Translations under genes and position numbers: made by a program
Notes under the pieces: generated by a model
Database searches by the model: none
Told to the model about the DNA's origin: nothing
The model's input: the letters and a program-made list of their open reading frames with translations, nothing else
Source: Dictyoglomaceae bacterium
GTDB taxonomy: Bacteria; Dictyoglomota; Dictyoglomia; Dictyoglomales; Dictyoglomaceae
DNA length: 53,625 nt
Reading direction: 5' to 3'
Assembly: GCA_026417425.1 (NCBI GenBank)
Contig: JAOADF010000001.1
Span: 1-53,625, forward strand
Shown here: positions 17,535-26,138 of the stretch, piece after piece
Position numbering within the stretch: position 1 is the first letter of the stretch
How the letters are laid out: each line of letters opens with the position of its first letter

Positions 17535-18677
17535 TTATTTTAACCAAGATAATGGATCTTGGGGAATTCCATCAACTCTCACTTCAAAATGTAAATGAGG
17601 TCCAGTACTCAAACCTGTACTTCCTACATATCCTACAATTTGACCTTCACTTACTTGCTCTTCTAATTCTACCACAATTCGAGAAAGATGAGCATATAAT
17701 GTTGTTACTCCTCCTCCATGATCTAGTATTACTAGTTTACCGTATCCTCCATACCAATCCGCATAAATAACCTTTCCAGGAGCCACTGCCTTTACAGGAA
17801 CGCCATAATCTGCCAATATATCAATTCCTGTATGCATCATATAAGCTCCACCTAAAAGGGGATGACGTCTTATTCCAAAACCCGATGTTATAGCTCCAAT
17901 AACAGGCCATGAAAGTTTCCCTTTTTGGGCTTTTTTCAATCTAGAGGCAGAAGCTAGTCTTCTAATCAATGCCTCAATTTCCTTTGATTCTCTTTCTAGA
18001 GTTGCAATTGTTTGTTGCTGTAATCTTTTCTGTCTTCTTATCTGCTCAAGATAAACACTCTTTTCTTTCTTTTTTCTTTCTATATAAGCTTTTTTTTCTT
18101 CAATCTCTCTTACCAAGATCTCTATTTTTCTTTTTTCTTCTTCCCATTCCTTTCTTTTTTGAGCTAAATCTTTACATTGGTTATCTATTTTATCTAATCT
18201 CCTAGCCTCACTTTTAAAAATATTTTTAAGATAATAGGGAATTGCTAACAAATCAAAAGCAATTTTGTTTCCCCAGAAAATCTCCCAATAATTCTCATTA
18301 TTACTATTTTCTTTAAAAATTTCACTTAAGGCGATTTTATAATTTAGACTTCTATTTTTCAAATTCCTTTCCATAATTTTTAACTGAGTAGATATTACTA
18401 TAAGATTTGCTTGAGCTTGTCCTAATCTTGCTTCCGCATTAACTAATTCTCTTTCTGTTTTTTCTAATTGCTGATCAATTTTACTTATTTCTCTTGCAAT
18501 ATTTAGTTCTTTAGTCTCTAAAATCTTAACCTGTTCCTTTAATAAAGTTATTTTTTGTTTTTTTTGTTTAAGCTCCTGTTGTTTCTTAGTCAAAAGGTCT
18601 GTGGTCTCTCCTACTTTAAATAAAAAAGATATAAACGATAATATAAAAATAAAAAAGATAATTTTTCTCTGAATCAT
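17535..18677 (-). CDS. EnvC/PcsB-like coiled-coil M23 (LytM) peptidase
   Basis: A 380-residue secreted protein. Signal peptide or anchor (about 5-22), two long coiled-coil segments (about 26-115 and 155-240) and a C-terminal LytM/M23 domain (about 258-380). The zinc site is complete: HTGID (His282, Asp286) and HLHFE (His361, His363), with His330 in LYAHLS. With an intact site it could itself cleave peptidoglycan, unlike E. coli EnvC whose LytM domain is degenerate. It overlaps ftsX by 4 nt, matching the FtsX-EnvC/PcsB partnership known from E. coli and streptococci. Confidence 0.93.
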   Translation of the reverse strand: MIQRKIIFFIFILSFISFLFKVGETTDLLTKKQQELKQKKQKITLLKEQVKILETKELNIAREISKIDQQLEKTERELVNAEARLGQAQANLIVISTQLKIMERNLKNRSLNYKIALSEIFKENSNNENYWEIFWGNKIAFDLLAIPYYLKNIFKSEARRLDKIDNQCKDLAQKRKEWEEEKRKIEILVREIEEKKAYIERKKKEKSVYLEQIRRQKRLQQQTIATLERESKEIEALIRRLASASRLKKAQKGKLSWPVIGAITSGFGIRRHPLLGGAYMMHTGIDILADYGVPVKAVAPGKVIYADWYGGYGKLVILDHGGGVTTLYAHLSRIVVELEEQVSEGQIVGYVGSTGLSTGPHLHFEVRVDGIPQDPLSWLK

Positions 18678-19489
18678 TCTCTCAACCTATACCAGCCAAT
18701 AAAGGCTGATGAAAAACTCAATATTAAGCTAGAAAGGAAAAAGAATAATCCCCAAAGAACAAAATGTCTTATGTTTATAAAAGAAATATAAGGAAGAATA
18801 TTCGAAAAATTATCTTTTAAAAAATATAGAATATAATATAAAACAATAAGAGAAGATACAGAGGAAAAGAAAATTGTAAAGAAATTCTCAAGAATCTGAG
18901 ATACAATAGAAAAATTAGGAAAAGCCACTTGAGAATGAGCCAAAAGCTCAATAATTATGATAACATAAGCAAGACTTCCTATAAGAATAAATATTTTCTT
19001 TAGATTATTTGCAATTCTACTTATGTTAAGCCATTGATCTCGAAGCTCTAAAGAATATTTCACCTCCTCGACATTGGGATTAGATATGAGCCAAGAAACC
19101 AAGTCTTCCATTTTCTCAAGAGAATACAAACTTATTTCTAATGCTTTTGGCAGATTAGCAGGGGATACCCAAGCAAAAATTTCTTTTTCACCTCCAAGAG
19201 ATTCCTTCAACCTTTTCCAAGCAGTATTTTGATCTATAAAATTTATATTCATTATAGGAAATTGAATTTTAATATCCCTTTGTATTCTAGATATATTCTC
19301 ATCAGAAATATTTGACGGAAAAAAAGCATACACTTTAATTCTATCCTGCCATATGGACAGAGAACCATTAAGAGATGTTATAAAAAAAATTAAAATAAGA
19401 AAAATTAAAAAAAACACAAAAAGACCTATAAACATGAAGAAGCTTTTTTTAGAGAAGCTATACCAACCTCTCCTCAATTCTTCCCACAT
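18674..19489 (-). CDS. ftsX: FtsX-like cell-division permease
   Basis: A 271-residue membrane protein with one N-terminal helix (about 16-38), a large extracellular loop (about 40-160), then three helices in the C-terminal half, the FtsX topology. The loop has the FtsX ECD pattern IKVYAFFPSNISDENI and LPKALEISL. FtsX with ATPase FtsE transmits a signal across the membrane to a wall hydrolase. Here the hydrolase gene follows with a 4-nt overlap, but ftsE is not adjacent or anywhere in the window. The call rests on topology, loop pattern and context. Confidence 0.82.
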   Translation of the reverse strand: MWEELRRGWYSFSKKSFFMFIGLFVFFLIFLILIFFITSLNGSLSIWQDRIKVYAFFPSNISDENISRIQRDIKIQFPIMNINFIDQNTAWKRLKESLGGEKEIFAWVSPANLPKALEISLYSLEKMEDLVSWLISNPNVEEVKYSLELRDQWLNISRIANNLKKIFILIGSLAYVIIIIELLAHSQVAFPNFSIVSQILENFFTIFFSSVSSLIVLYYILYFLKDNFSNILPYISFINIRHFVLWGLFFFLSSLILSFSSAFIGWYRLRE

Positions 19490-19505
19490 TTTCTCACCTT
19501 AAATA

Positions 19506-19751
19506 CTATATACTATAAAAAATTAATACTAAAAGGATTCCAATAGCACTACCCAAATTAAATCTAAGATTTAATCCAAATGTCAAGTTTATAAAATAAA
19601 GATCTAAAGTCCAAGGAGAAAAACCAATATTTATGCCCTCAGTAAGAATTGGAATTTTGTCTTTTAGAGCCTCTGCAATAACCCCTCCAATAATTACACC
19701 TAAAATTAATAGGAATATCAGTAATCTTATAGACCACTTATTCCTTCTCAT
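19506..19751 (-). CDS. DUF4321-type small membrane protein
   Basis: An 81-residue protein with two hydrophobic helices (about 8-27 and 64-81) flanking a conserved-looking GFSPWTLDLYFINLTFGL segment, the pattern of DUF4321. Function is unknown. The start shares one base with the stop of the Gx-type gene (TAATG). Its place between the apbE group and ftsX may reflect simple operon packing. Confidence 0.7.
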   Translation of the reverse strand: MRRNKWSIRLLIFLLILGVIIGGVIAEALKDKIPILTEGINIGFSPWTLDLYFINLTFGLNLRFNLGSAIGILLVLIFYSI

Positions 19752-20275
19752 TAATTTCCTCCTAATATAAAGGACAATCTTTTAATTATCCAATTTGCTA
19801 AAATTCCGTTAAAGGTTCCTGTAGTTATAGCAAATATTAATAAAAAGGGAATATAGAAAAAAATACTTTTATGAGAGATAAAAAAGGATACTATCATTAA
19901 TTGAGAAATATTATGAGAAAGAGCACCAAGTATACTTATAAAAGTAAGGCTAAGATCCTTCTTATTAAACAAAAAACCCATAGTTAAAGCGCTAATTATT
20001 CCCCCCATTAAACTTAGAAAAAAAGAAAAACCAAAAAGACCTCCTAATATCATATTCACAATCAATACTCTAAGAATAGAGATAATTAATCCTTCTTTTA
20101 GACCCCACCAATAAATTCCTATCAAAGTTATTATATTAGCTATTCCAAGTTTTGCTCCTGGAAGCGAAGATAAAGGATTTAGAAATAATGCTTCTAAATA
20201 ATATAATATACAAGCAAGAGAAATCATAATTCCTAAAAAAGAAACAAAGTATATTCTATTTTTAAATTTTATCAT
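19751..20275 (-). CDS. Gx transporter family / Hpre_diP_synt_I-type membrane protein
   Basis: A 174-residue integral membrane protein with about five helices and the family segment PGAKLGIANIITLIGIYWWG (39-58), then LRVLIVNMILGGLFGFSF. Members are annotated as heptaprenyl diphosphate synthase component I or Gx transporter. The fold resembles the S components of ECF vitamin transporters, so a transport role is at least as likely as a prenyl synthase role. Here no prenyltransferase partner is nearby; its start overlaps the stop of apbE by 4 nt, linking it to flavin attachment. Confidence 0.75.
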   Translation of the reverse strand: MIKFKNRIYFVSFLGIMISLACILYYLEALFLNPLSSLPGAKLGIANIITLIGIYWWGLKEGLIISILRVLIVNMILGGLFGFSFFLSLMGGIISALTMGFLFNKKDLSLTFISILGALSHNISQLMIVSFFISHKSIFFYIPFLLIFAITTGTFNGILANWIIKRLSFILGGN

Positions 20276-21258
20276 TTTTCTTCTTCAAAATAAATATTAT
20301 CAGACTTCCAGATTTTTCCATCCTTTTCTACAATAATTACTCCGACATCTCTAAATTTACTTTTCCAAAGATCCTTTCCTCTTTCTCCTAAAACAAAAAA
20401 TAAAGTTGATAAAGCATCTGCAGTAATTCCATTCTTACTTATGATAGTTACACTCATTATTTCCGAAGAAGGAATTCCTGTCTTAGGATTAATAATATGG
20501 GGATATCTTTTACCATTGTTTACAAAGAATCTTTCATAATCTCCCGAAGTAGCTACTACTCCACTTTTAATTTTTATTTTTCCAATAATTCTTCCTTCTT
20601 TTCTTGGATGTTTAATTCCAATTATCCAATAATCTCCTTTTAAAGGCTTACCGTATACCCCAATAGTTCCACCTATATCTAAATAAACTCTTTGCAAATT
20701 AAGATTTTTAGAAATCTCCAAAAGTCTTTGAACTGCATACCCTTTTGCAATTCCTCCTAGATCTAATGACATTCCTTTTCTTTTAAGTCTCACTTTTCCT
20801 TCAGATATTTCTAGATCTTTCCAATTTACTTTACTTAAGGCTTCTTTTAATTCTTTATCGTTAGGAATATACAAACTTCCATTATAAAATCCCCATAATT
20901 CCATTAGAGGCCCTATAGTTGGATCAAATAGACCTTCGGAAATTTGAGCATAGTATTTTGCTTCCTTAAGAACATCTTCAACTTCTTTAGAGACCTCTAT
21001 CCAATCTCCTGCTTTTTTATTTATTTTATAAACTTCACTTTGGGGATTGAATCTATTTAACTTTTGATCTAGTTCTTCTAATTTTTTCCAGCAAATCTCT
21101 TTTGCTTTTTCGCTATCCTTTCCCCAAAAATAAATAGTTATAAAGGTATCCATTAGGATACCACTTTTTTGAGCTTCATATTTAGAAAAATTCTCCCTTA
21201 TTAGATAGGCGCCTATTAAGATTATAAATAAAAAAATTAAGCTTTTTAAAACTCTCAT
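20272..21258 (-). CDS. apbE: FAD:protein FMN transferase ApbE
   Basis: Attaches FMN covalently to Thr/Ser of extracytoplasmic proteins such as RnfG and RnfD, using FAD and Mg2+. 328 residues. N-terminal signal or anchor (about 5-20), then MDTFITIYFWG (36-46), DLGGIAKGYAVQRLL, YLDIGGTIGVYG, HIINPKTGIPS and TADALSTLFFVLG, all family signatures including the Asp that binds Mg2+. The start shares one base with the rnfB stop, so it is the seventh gene of the rnf operon and almost certainly serves it. Confidence 0.95.
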   Translation of the reverse strand: MRVLKSLIFLFIILIGAYLIRENFSKYEAQKSGILMDTFITIYFWGKDSEKAKEICWKKLEELDQKLNRFNPQSEVYKINKKAGDWIEVSKEVEDVLKEAKYYAQISEGLFDPTIGPLMELWGFYNGSLYIPNDKELKEALSKVNWKDLEISEGKVRLKRKGMSLDLGGIAKGYAVQRLLEISKNLNLQRVYLDIGGTIGVYGKPLKGDYWIIGIKHPRKEGRIIGKIKIKSGVVATSGDYERFFVNNGKRYPHIINPKTGIPSSEIMSVTIISKNGITADALSTLFFVLGERGKDLWKSKFRDVGVIIVEKDGKIWKSDNIYFEEEK

Positions 21259-22061
21259 TACTTAGTTTTTAATAGAATTAGAGCCTTTGTAGGACATTTT
21301 TCTACACAAATTCCACATCCATCACAGATTTCATAATTTATCATAGGAAGTCTTCCTTGCATTGTTATAGCCCCTTTTGGACATACTCGAGTACATATTC
21401 CACAACCAATACAAGCTCTTGAACACACCTGTCTTGCATCAGGCCCAGGTAAAATTGTTTTACATCCTAAAAGTAAAGGGATATTAATAGGAAGAAGAGT
21501 CAAAATTCCCCTTGGGCATTCCTTAACACATAAACCACATCCCGTACACTTCGTAGAATCAATCTTTGGAAGTCCATCTTCTCCCATATATATTGCAGAA
21601 AAAGGACAGACCATAACACAGTCTCCATATCCAATACATCCATTGGGACATCCTTTCTCTCCTCCCTGAGTTAGATGTGAGGCCCTACAAGTTTTGATTC
21701 CTTTATATATAAACCTATTAACAGCTATTTCCTTTCCACCTTGGCAATTTAAAAAGGCAATATTTTTAGTTATTGTAATTTCTTCCTCCAAGCCTAAAAC
21801 TTTTGCTACTTCCTTTGCAACTTTTTCTCCTCCAGCAACACAACCAGTACTTTTAGCTTTCCCTTCTATAATTGCTTGAGCTAATCCTTCACATCCAGGG
21901 TAACCACAAGCACCACAGTTAGTTCCTGGCAAAACTTTTAATATCTCAGAAAGTCTTGGATCAATTTCCACAGCAAATTTTTTTCCTGCAAAAGCAAGAG
22001 TGCTTCCAAAAACTAATCCTATTCCTCCTAATACTAATGCTGCTAATAAGACTATACTCAT
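21258..22061 (-). CDS. rnfB: Rnf electron transport complex subunit B
   Basis: The iron-sulfur hub of the Rnf complex, taking electrons from ferredoxin. Residues 1-25 are a membrane anchor. The N-terminal cluster site CGACGYPGC (49-57) plus Cys74 binds one [4Fe-4S]. Then come four ferredoxin-type motifs: CIGYGDCVMVCP, CTGCGLCVKECP, CIGCGICTRVCP and CDGCGICVEKCP. 267 residues, with more clusters than the proteobacterial form (two ferredoxin motifs) and like clostridial RnfB. It lies between rnfA and apbE. Confidence 0.96.
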   Translation of the reverse strand: MSIVLLAALVLGGIGLVFGSTLAFAGKKFAVEIDPRLSEILKVLPGTNCGACGYPGCEGLAQAIIEGKAKSTGCVAGGEKVAKEVAKVLGLEEEITITKNIAFLNCQGGKEIAVNRFIYKGIKTCRASHLTQGGEKGCPNGCIGYGDCVMVCPFSAIYMGEDGLPKIDSTKCTGCGLCVKECPRGILTLLPINIPLLLGCKTILPGPDARQVCSRACIGCGICTRVCPKGAITMQGRLPMINYEICDGCGICVEKCPTKALILLKTK

Positions 22062-22074
22062 AATTTCCCTCCTT

Positions 22075-22662
22075 TTAATGTGCCATTCCTTGGAATCCTA
22101 AAAATACAAGAGCTAATAATCCAGAAGTTATAAAAACTAAAGGATAACCTTTCCAAAAATCAGGGATATCTGAAAAAGCTAATCTTTCTCTAATAGCAGC
22201 TAAAAGAAGAAGAGCAATAGTATAACCCACTGAAACTCCTAAAGAATAAATAATAACTTCCAAAAGATTATAAGCCATATCTATATTAATAAAAGTTACA
22301 CCTAAAATAGCACAATTTGTTGTTATTAATGGCAAATATATTCCCATAGCCCTATATAGATAAGGAGAAGTTTTTCTTATTACCATTTCCACAAGCTGAA
22401 CTAATGCAGCAATGACTAGTATAAAGGCTATTATTTTTAAAAATATAAGATTTAAAGGCTGTAATATGTAGTAATATATGAAAAAAGTCACAACAGAAGC
22501 CATGACTGTTACAAAAGTAACAGCAATACCCATTCCTATAGAGGCATCATATTGAGAAGTCATTCCTACATAAGAACATAAGGCTAAAAATCGCATAAAG
22601 ACAATATTATCTACTAAGGAAGCAAATAAGAATAATGTAAACAATTTTCCTAAAATTACCAT
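22075..22662 (-). CDS. rnfA: Rnf electron transport complex subunit A
   Basis: A 195-residue integral membrane subunit with six helices. It starts VDNIVFMRFLALCSYVGM, where the Cys of FLALCSYVG matches the conserved membrane [2Fe-2S] ligand shared with RnfE/NqrD/NqrE. ITTNCAILGV provides the second half-site Cys. It pairs with RnfE as an inverted-topology homologue to form the ion-translocation core. 13 bp separate it from each neighbour. Confidence 0.96.
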   Translation of the reverse strand: MVILGKLFTLFLFASLVDNIVFMRFLALCSYVGMTSQYDASIGMGIAVTFVTVMASVVTFFIYYYILQPLNLIFLKIIAFILVIAALVQLVEMVIRKTSPYLYRAMGIYLPLITTNCAILGVTFINIDMAYNLLEVIIYSLGVSVGYTIALLLLAAIRERLAFSDIPDFWKGYPLVFITSGLLALVFLGFQGMAH

Positions 22663-22675
22663 AGCTTCCTCCTAA

Positions 22676-23314
22676 TTATTTATCATGAGGAGTAAATACT
22701 TTTTTTGAGATATTCTTCTTAATCTCTTTCATAGACCAGTTTAGTATACCTATCAATAGACCGATCCCCCAAAAAGCCCCAGGAGGCATAATGAAAGCAA
22801 GGGCAGGCTTAAAAAAAGAGGGCATTATAGGAATACCAAGAAGAGTTCCTGATCCTAAAAGTTCTCTTATACCTGCCAAAACTGTTATACTCCAAAAGTA
22901 ACCTATACTCATTCCTAAACCATCAGCTATAGAATTCAGAATATTATTCTTATAGGCAAAGGCCTCAGCTCTTCCAATAATAATACAATTAACAACAATT
23001 AAAGGAATGAAAATACCTAGAGAATGATGAAGTTCAGGCATATATGCAGACATTACTAAATCAGTTATAGTAGTAAAAGTACCAATAACAATAATAAATA
23101 TAGGAATCCTTATATTGTAAGGTATTATCGGTCTAAGCAAAGACACAAAAATATTTGAAAATATCATCACAAAGGAAAAAGCAAATCCCATACCAATCCC
23201 ATTCGCTAAATTTGTAGTAACCGCAAGAACAGAACATAATCCTATCATCAATATTAATACAGGATTTTCTTTAAAAATTCCATTTACGAAATTTACCCAA
23301 AATTCCCTTGCCAT
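22676..23314 (-). CDS. rnfE: Rnf electron transport complex subunit E
   Basis: A 212-residue integral membrane subunit with six helices, homologous to RnfA and NqrD. The conserved Cys sites are in LMIGLCSVLAVT (19-30) and VVNCIIIGRAEAFA. GIRELLGSGTLLG and MPPGAFWGIGLLIG are RnfE/NqrD signatures that separate it from RnfA. It works with RnfA to pass electrons through the membrane [2Fe-2S] cluster. Confidence 0.96.
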   Translation of the reverse strand: MAREFWVNFVNGIFKENPVLILMIGLCSVLAVTTNLANGIGMGFAFSFVMIFSNIFVSLLRPIIPYNIRIPIFIIVIGTFTTITDLVMSAYMPELHHSLGIFIPLIVVNCIIIGRAEAFAYKNNILNSIADGLGMSIGYFWSITVLAGIRELLGSGTLLGIPIMPSFFKPALAFIMPPGAFWGIGLLIGILNWSMKEIKKNISKKVFTPHDK

Positions 23315-23329
23315 AAAAACTCCCCCTTA

Positions 23330-23863
23330 TTAATCCTTAATGACTAAAGCTTCTTTTACAGCTCTTAGTACTGCCCTTGAAGATATGGTAGCTCCAGTAA
23401 TAGGTTGAATATCTTTTTTAAGTTCCATATTAGGAGAATTCTTACCAATGAACTGATTTAAAAATTCATCTTTAGTTATTTCCGCTCCTAAACCTGGTGT
23501 TTCTTGTTGAGAAATAATCTTAACTTTTGTGATCTTTCCTAGAGTATCTATACCCACTAAAAGATTAATATCACTACTATATCCTCGAATAACTAATTCA
23601 ACAACTTTTCCAACTTTTTGATTATTATTTTTTCCTTCATATACTCCTATAATTTTAACCATTTTATCTTTAGGTTTAGGAATATCACTAATATTATCAA
23701 AGTGTTTTGCCAGAGGTAAAATTTCCTGAAGGGCTTGAAGCTTTTCTTTTTCTTTTTGCATTGCAATAATTTTTTGAGTCTGAATATAAACATAGGCTAA
23801 AGCTCCTGCTGCTATAGCACATATTATCATAAGAATCACTCCATAGAGAACTATTTCTTTCAT
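23330..23863 (-). CDS. rnfG: Rnf electron transport complex subunit G (covalent-FMN subunit)
   Basis: A 177-residue protein with one N-terminal helix (about 6-28) and an extracytoplasmic FMN-binding domain. The flavinylation motif TGATISS is at 156-162, with Thr159 the likely FMN-linked residue. Substrate-domain features SQQETPGLGAEIT are normal. The start overlaps the rnfD stop by 4 nt. The enzyme that flavinylates it (ApbE) is three genes downstream. Confidence 0.96.
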   Translation of the reverse strand: MKEIVLYGVILMIICAIAAGALAYVYIQTQKIIAMQKEKEKLQALQEILPLAKHFDNISDIPKPKDKMVKIIGVYEGKNNNQKVGKVVELVIRGYSSDINLLVGIDTLGKITKVKIISQQETPGLGAEITKDEFLNQFIGKNSPNMELKKDIQPITGATISSRAVLRAVKEALVIKD

Positions 23864-24798
23864 TTCTTCACCTCTCCAAATTTATGAGGCTTAATACTTC
23901 TATCTATTAAAGGTGTAAGAGCATTCATGACTAATATCCCATATGTAACACCTTCTGGATAACTTCCAAATATCCGAATCATTAGAGTCAGAAAACCTGC
24001 ACCAATTCCAAAAATTAATCTACCTTTAGGAGTTAAAGGTGTTGTTACCCAATCGGTAGCCATAAAGAAGGCTCCTAAGAAAACTCCACCTGATAAAATT
24101 TGAAATATTGGATCCTTTCTGAATAACAAAGATAAAACCATTATTGATAGGATATAACTAATTGGAATTCTCCAATCAATTATATTCTTGTAAATAAGCC
24201 AAATACCCCCAATAAGTAGAAAAAGAGCAGAAGTTTCTCCTATAGATCCTGAAACTTTTCCTATAAATAAATCCCAGTAAGAAGGTAAAGAATAAGGTAA
24301 CTTTAACTTTTCTATTGCTAGTGGAGTTGCTGTAGAAACAGGAGTGGCAGAAGTTAATGGGTTTATCCAAGAAGTCATAATTACTGGATAAGAGGTTAAT
24401 AGAAAAGCTCTACCTACCAATGCTGGATTTAAAAAATTCCCTCCTAATCCACCAAAAATTTGTTTTGTTAATATTATTGCTACTCCTGTTCCAATCACAG
24501 GAATCCATAAAGGAACTCGTGGTGGTAAGGTTAAGGCTAAGAGTAAACCTGTAACCACCGCACTAAAATCTAATAAGCTATTTAAAGATTTTCTTCTAAT
24601 TAAAAGAGCTAATCCCTCCCACATAACTGCGGAAACTATGCTTACAAGTATAACAAACAATGAATAAATACCAAAAAAATAAATTCCTGCTATAGTAGCA
24701 GGAATAAGAGACATAATCACATTTAACATTACTTTACTCACATCTTCATCAGCGAAAATGTGAGGTGAAGAAGATACAATTAACTCTTTTTCTTCCAT
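23860..24798 (-). CDS. rnfD: Rnf electron transport complex subunit D
   Basis: A polytopic membrane subunit (312 residues, NqrB/RnfD family) that carries covalent FMN and is part of the ion pathway. Signatures: N-terminal SSSPHIFADEDV, then IFGGLGGNFLNPALVGRAFL (114-133), and the flavin-site-like stretch TSATPVSTATPL (149-160) in which Thr152 or Thr156 is the candidate FMN Thr. C-terminal FMATDWVTTPLTPKG and GSYPEGVTYGILVMNAL are typical. Confidence 0.95.
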   Translation of the reverse strand: MEEKELIVSSSPHIFADEDVSKVMLNVIMSLIPATIAGIYFFGIYSLFVILVSIVSAVMWEGLALLIRRKSLNSLLDFSAVVTGLLLALTLPPRVPLWIPVIGTGVAIILTKQIFGGLGGNFLNPALVGRAFLLTSYPVIMTSWINPLTSATPVSTATPLAIEKLKLPYSLPSYWDLFIGKVSGSIGETSALFLLIGGIWLIYKNIIDWRIPISYILSIMVLSLLFRKDPIFQILSGGVFLGAFFMATDWVTTPLTPKGRLIFGIGAGFLTLMIRIFGSYPEGVTYGILVMNALTPLIDRSIKPHKFGEVKK

Positions 24799-24810
24799 AG
24801 GATATTCCTC

Positions 24811-26121
24811 CTATTTTCTTCGCTTTTCAAAAATCTCAGATTTTGCCATTCTAATCCACTGAACTAAAGGTCTTCTAGAGGGACAAATATAACTACATGA
24901 ACCACACTCCATACAATCCAGTGCTCCTTCTTTTTCTGCTAATTCTGTTTTCCTCAAACGAGAATACTCCGCAATAACAGTTGGAATAAGATTCATAGGA
25001 CATACATCAAGACATCTTCCACAGCGAACACACGCAAGAGTATCATTGTTCTTTATAAAACTTCGTGGAAAGACTAAAACTCCAGAGGTTCCTTTTACAA
25101 TGGGAGTTGCTAGGCTGTAGATAGTTACTCCCATCATAGGACCACCAAATATTACTTTTCCAGGCACATCTGAAAATCCTCCACATTCTTCTATAAGCTT
25201 GAATACTGGAGTTCCAATGCGAACATTAAGATTCTTAGGCTCCTTAATACCCTCCCCTGTTACTGTTACACCTCGCGATATTAGTGGTAATCCTGTCTTA
25301 AAATGTTCAGCTATTGCACATGCTGTTCCCACATTATTAACTATAACTCCTACATCTAGAGGGAGACCTCCAGAGGGTACTTCTCTTCCCAAAATAGCTT
25401 TTATCAATTGTTTTTCAGAACCTTGTGGGTATTTTGTCTTTAAAACTACTATTTCCATATCTTTTTTTAGATATTTCTTTAAAATCTCTCCTGCATCCTT
25501 TTTATTATCTTCTATGGCAATAATTCCTTTTTTCACCCCTAAAACATACATTAATATCTGAAGACCTTCTATAATCAATTCTGGTTTCTCTAACATTAAA
25601 CGATAATCAATAGTTAAATAAGGTTCACATTCTGCTCCATTTAAAATTACAACATCAATTTTTTTTTCAGGAGGTGGAGTTATTTTAACATGAGTAGGAA
25701 AAGCAGCACCACCTAATCCAACAATTCCTGCCTCTCTTATTTTTCTTCTTATCTCATCAGGAGATAGATTTTCCCAAGAAATTGGAGAAATATCAGGAAA
25801 AACCTCATCCTTTCCATCACTCTCTATTTCTATTGTTAAAACAGGTTTTCCTGTGGGATGTGGATGAAAACCAATTTTTCTCACAAATCCTGAGGTAGGA
25901 GCATGAATCGGTGACGTCACAAAACTTTGTGCATCCCCAATTTTTTGGCCTTTATAAACATAGTCTTTTACTTTCACTAAAGGCTGAGCAGGAGCACCTG
26001 TATGTTGTTGAGTTGGAATAAAAAATCTTTCAGGTAAAGCGATAGAAGTTATTGGCGAAGATTTTGATAAATCCTTTTTTGTTGGAGGATGAACGCCACC
26101 ACGAAAAGTTAAAAAACCCAT
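24811..26121 (-). CDS. rnfC: Rnf electron transport complex subunit C
   Basis: The peripheral NADH/NAD+-binding subunit, 436 residues. It starts with the conserved FRGGVHPPTKKD; a barrel-sandwich hybrid region follows (APAQPLVKVKDYVYKGQKIG). The FMN/NAD-binding Complex1_51K-type domain contains GLGGAAFPTHVK and NGAECEPYLTIDYRLM. Two [4Fe-4S] motifs lie near the C terminus, CVRCGRCLDVCP and CMECGSCSYICP. It is first rnf gene, 17 bp after valS, with a strong AAGGAGG RBS. No promoter fits the gap, so it is probably co-transcribed with valS. Confidence 0.96.
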   Translation of the reverse strand: MGFLTFRGGVHPPTKKDLSKSSPITSIALPERFFIPTQQHTGAPAQPLVKVKDYVYKGQKIGDAQSFVTSPIHAPTSGFVRKIGFHPHPTGKPVLTIEIESDGKDEVFPDISPISWENLSPDEIRRKIREAGIVGLGGAAFPTHVKITPPPEKKIDVVILNGAECEPYLTIDYRLMLEKPELIIEGLQILMYVLGVKKGIIAIEDNKKDAGEILKKYLKKDMEIVVLKTKYPQGSEKQLIKAILGREVPSGGLPLDVGVIVNNVGTACAIAEHFKTGLPLISRGVTVTGEGIKEPKNLNVRIGTPVFKLIEECGGFSDVPGKVIFGGPMMGVTIYSLATPIVKGTSGVLVFPRSFIKNNDTLACVRCGRCLDVCPMNLIPTVIAEYSRLRKTELAEKEGALDCMECGSCSYICPSRRPLVQWIRMAKSEIFEKRRK

Positions 26122-26138
26122 ATATACCTCCTTAATTT

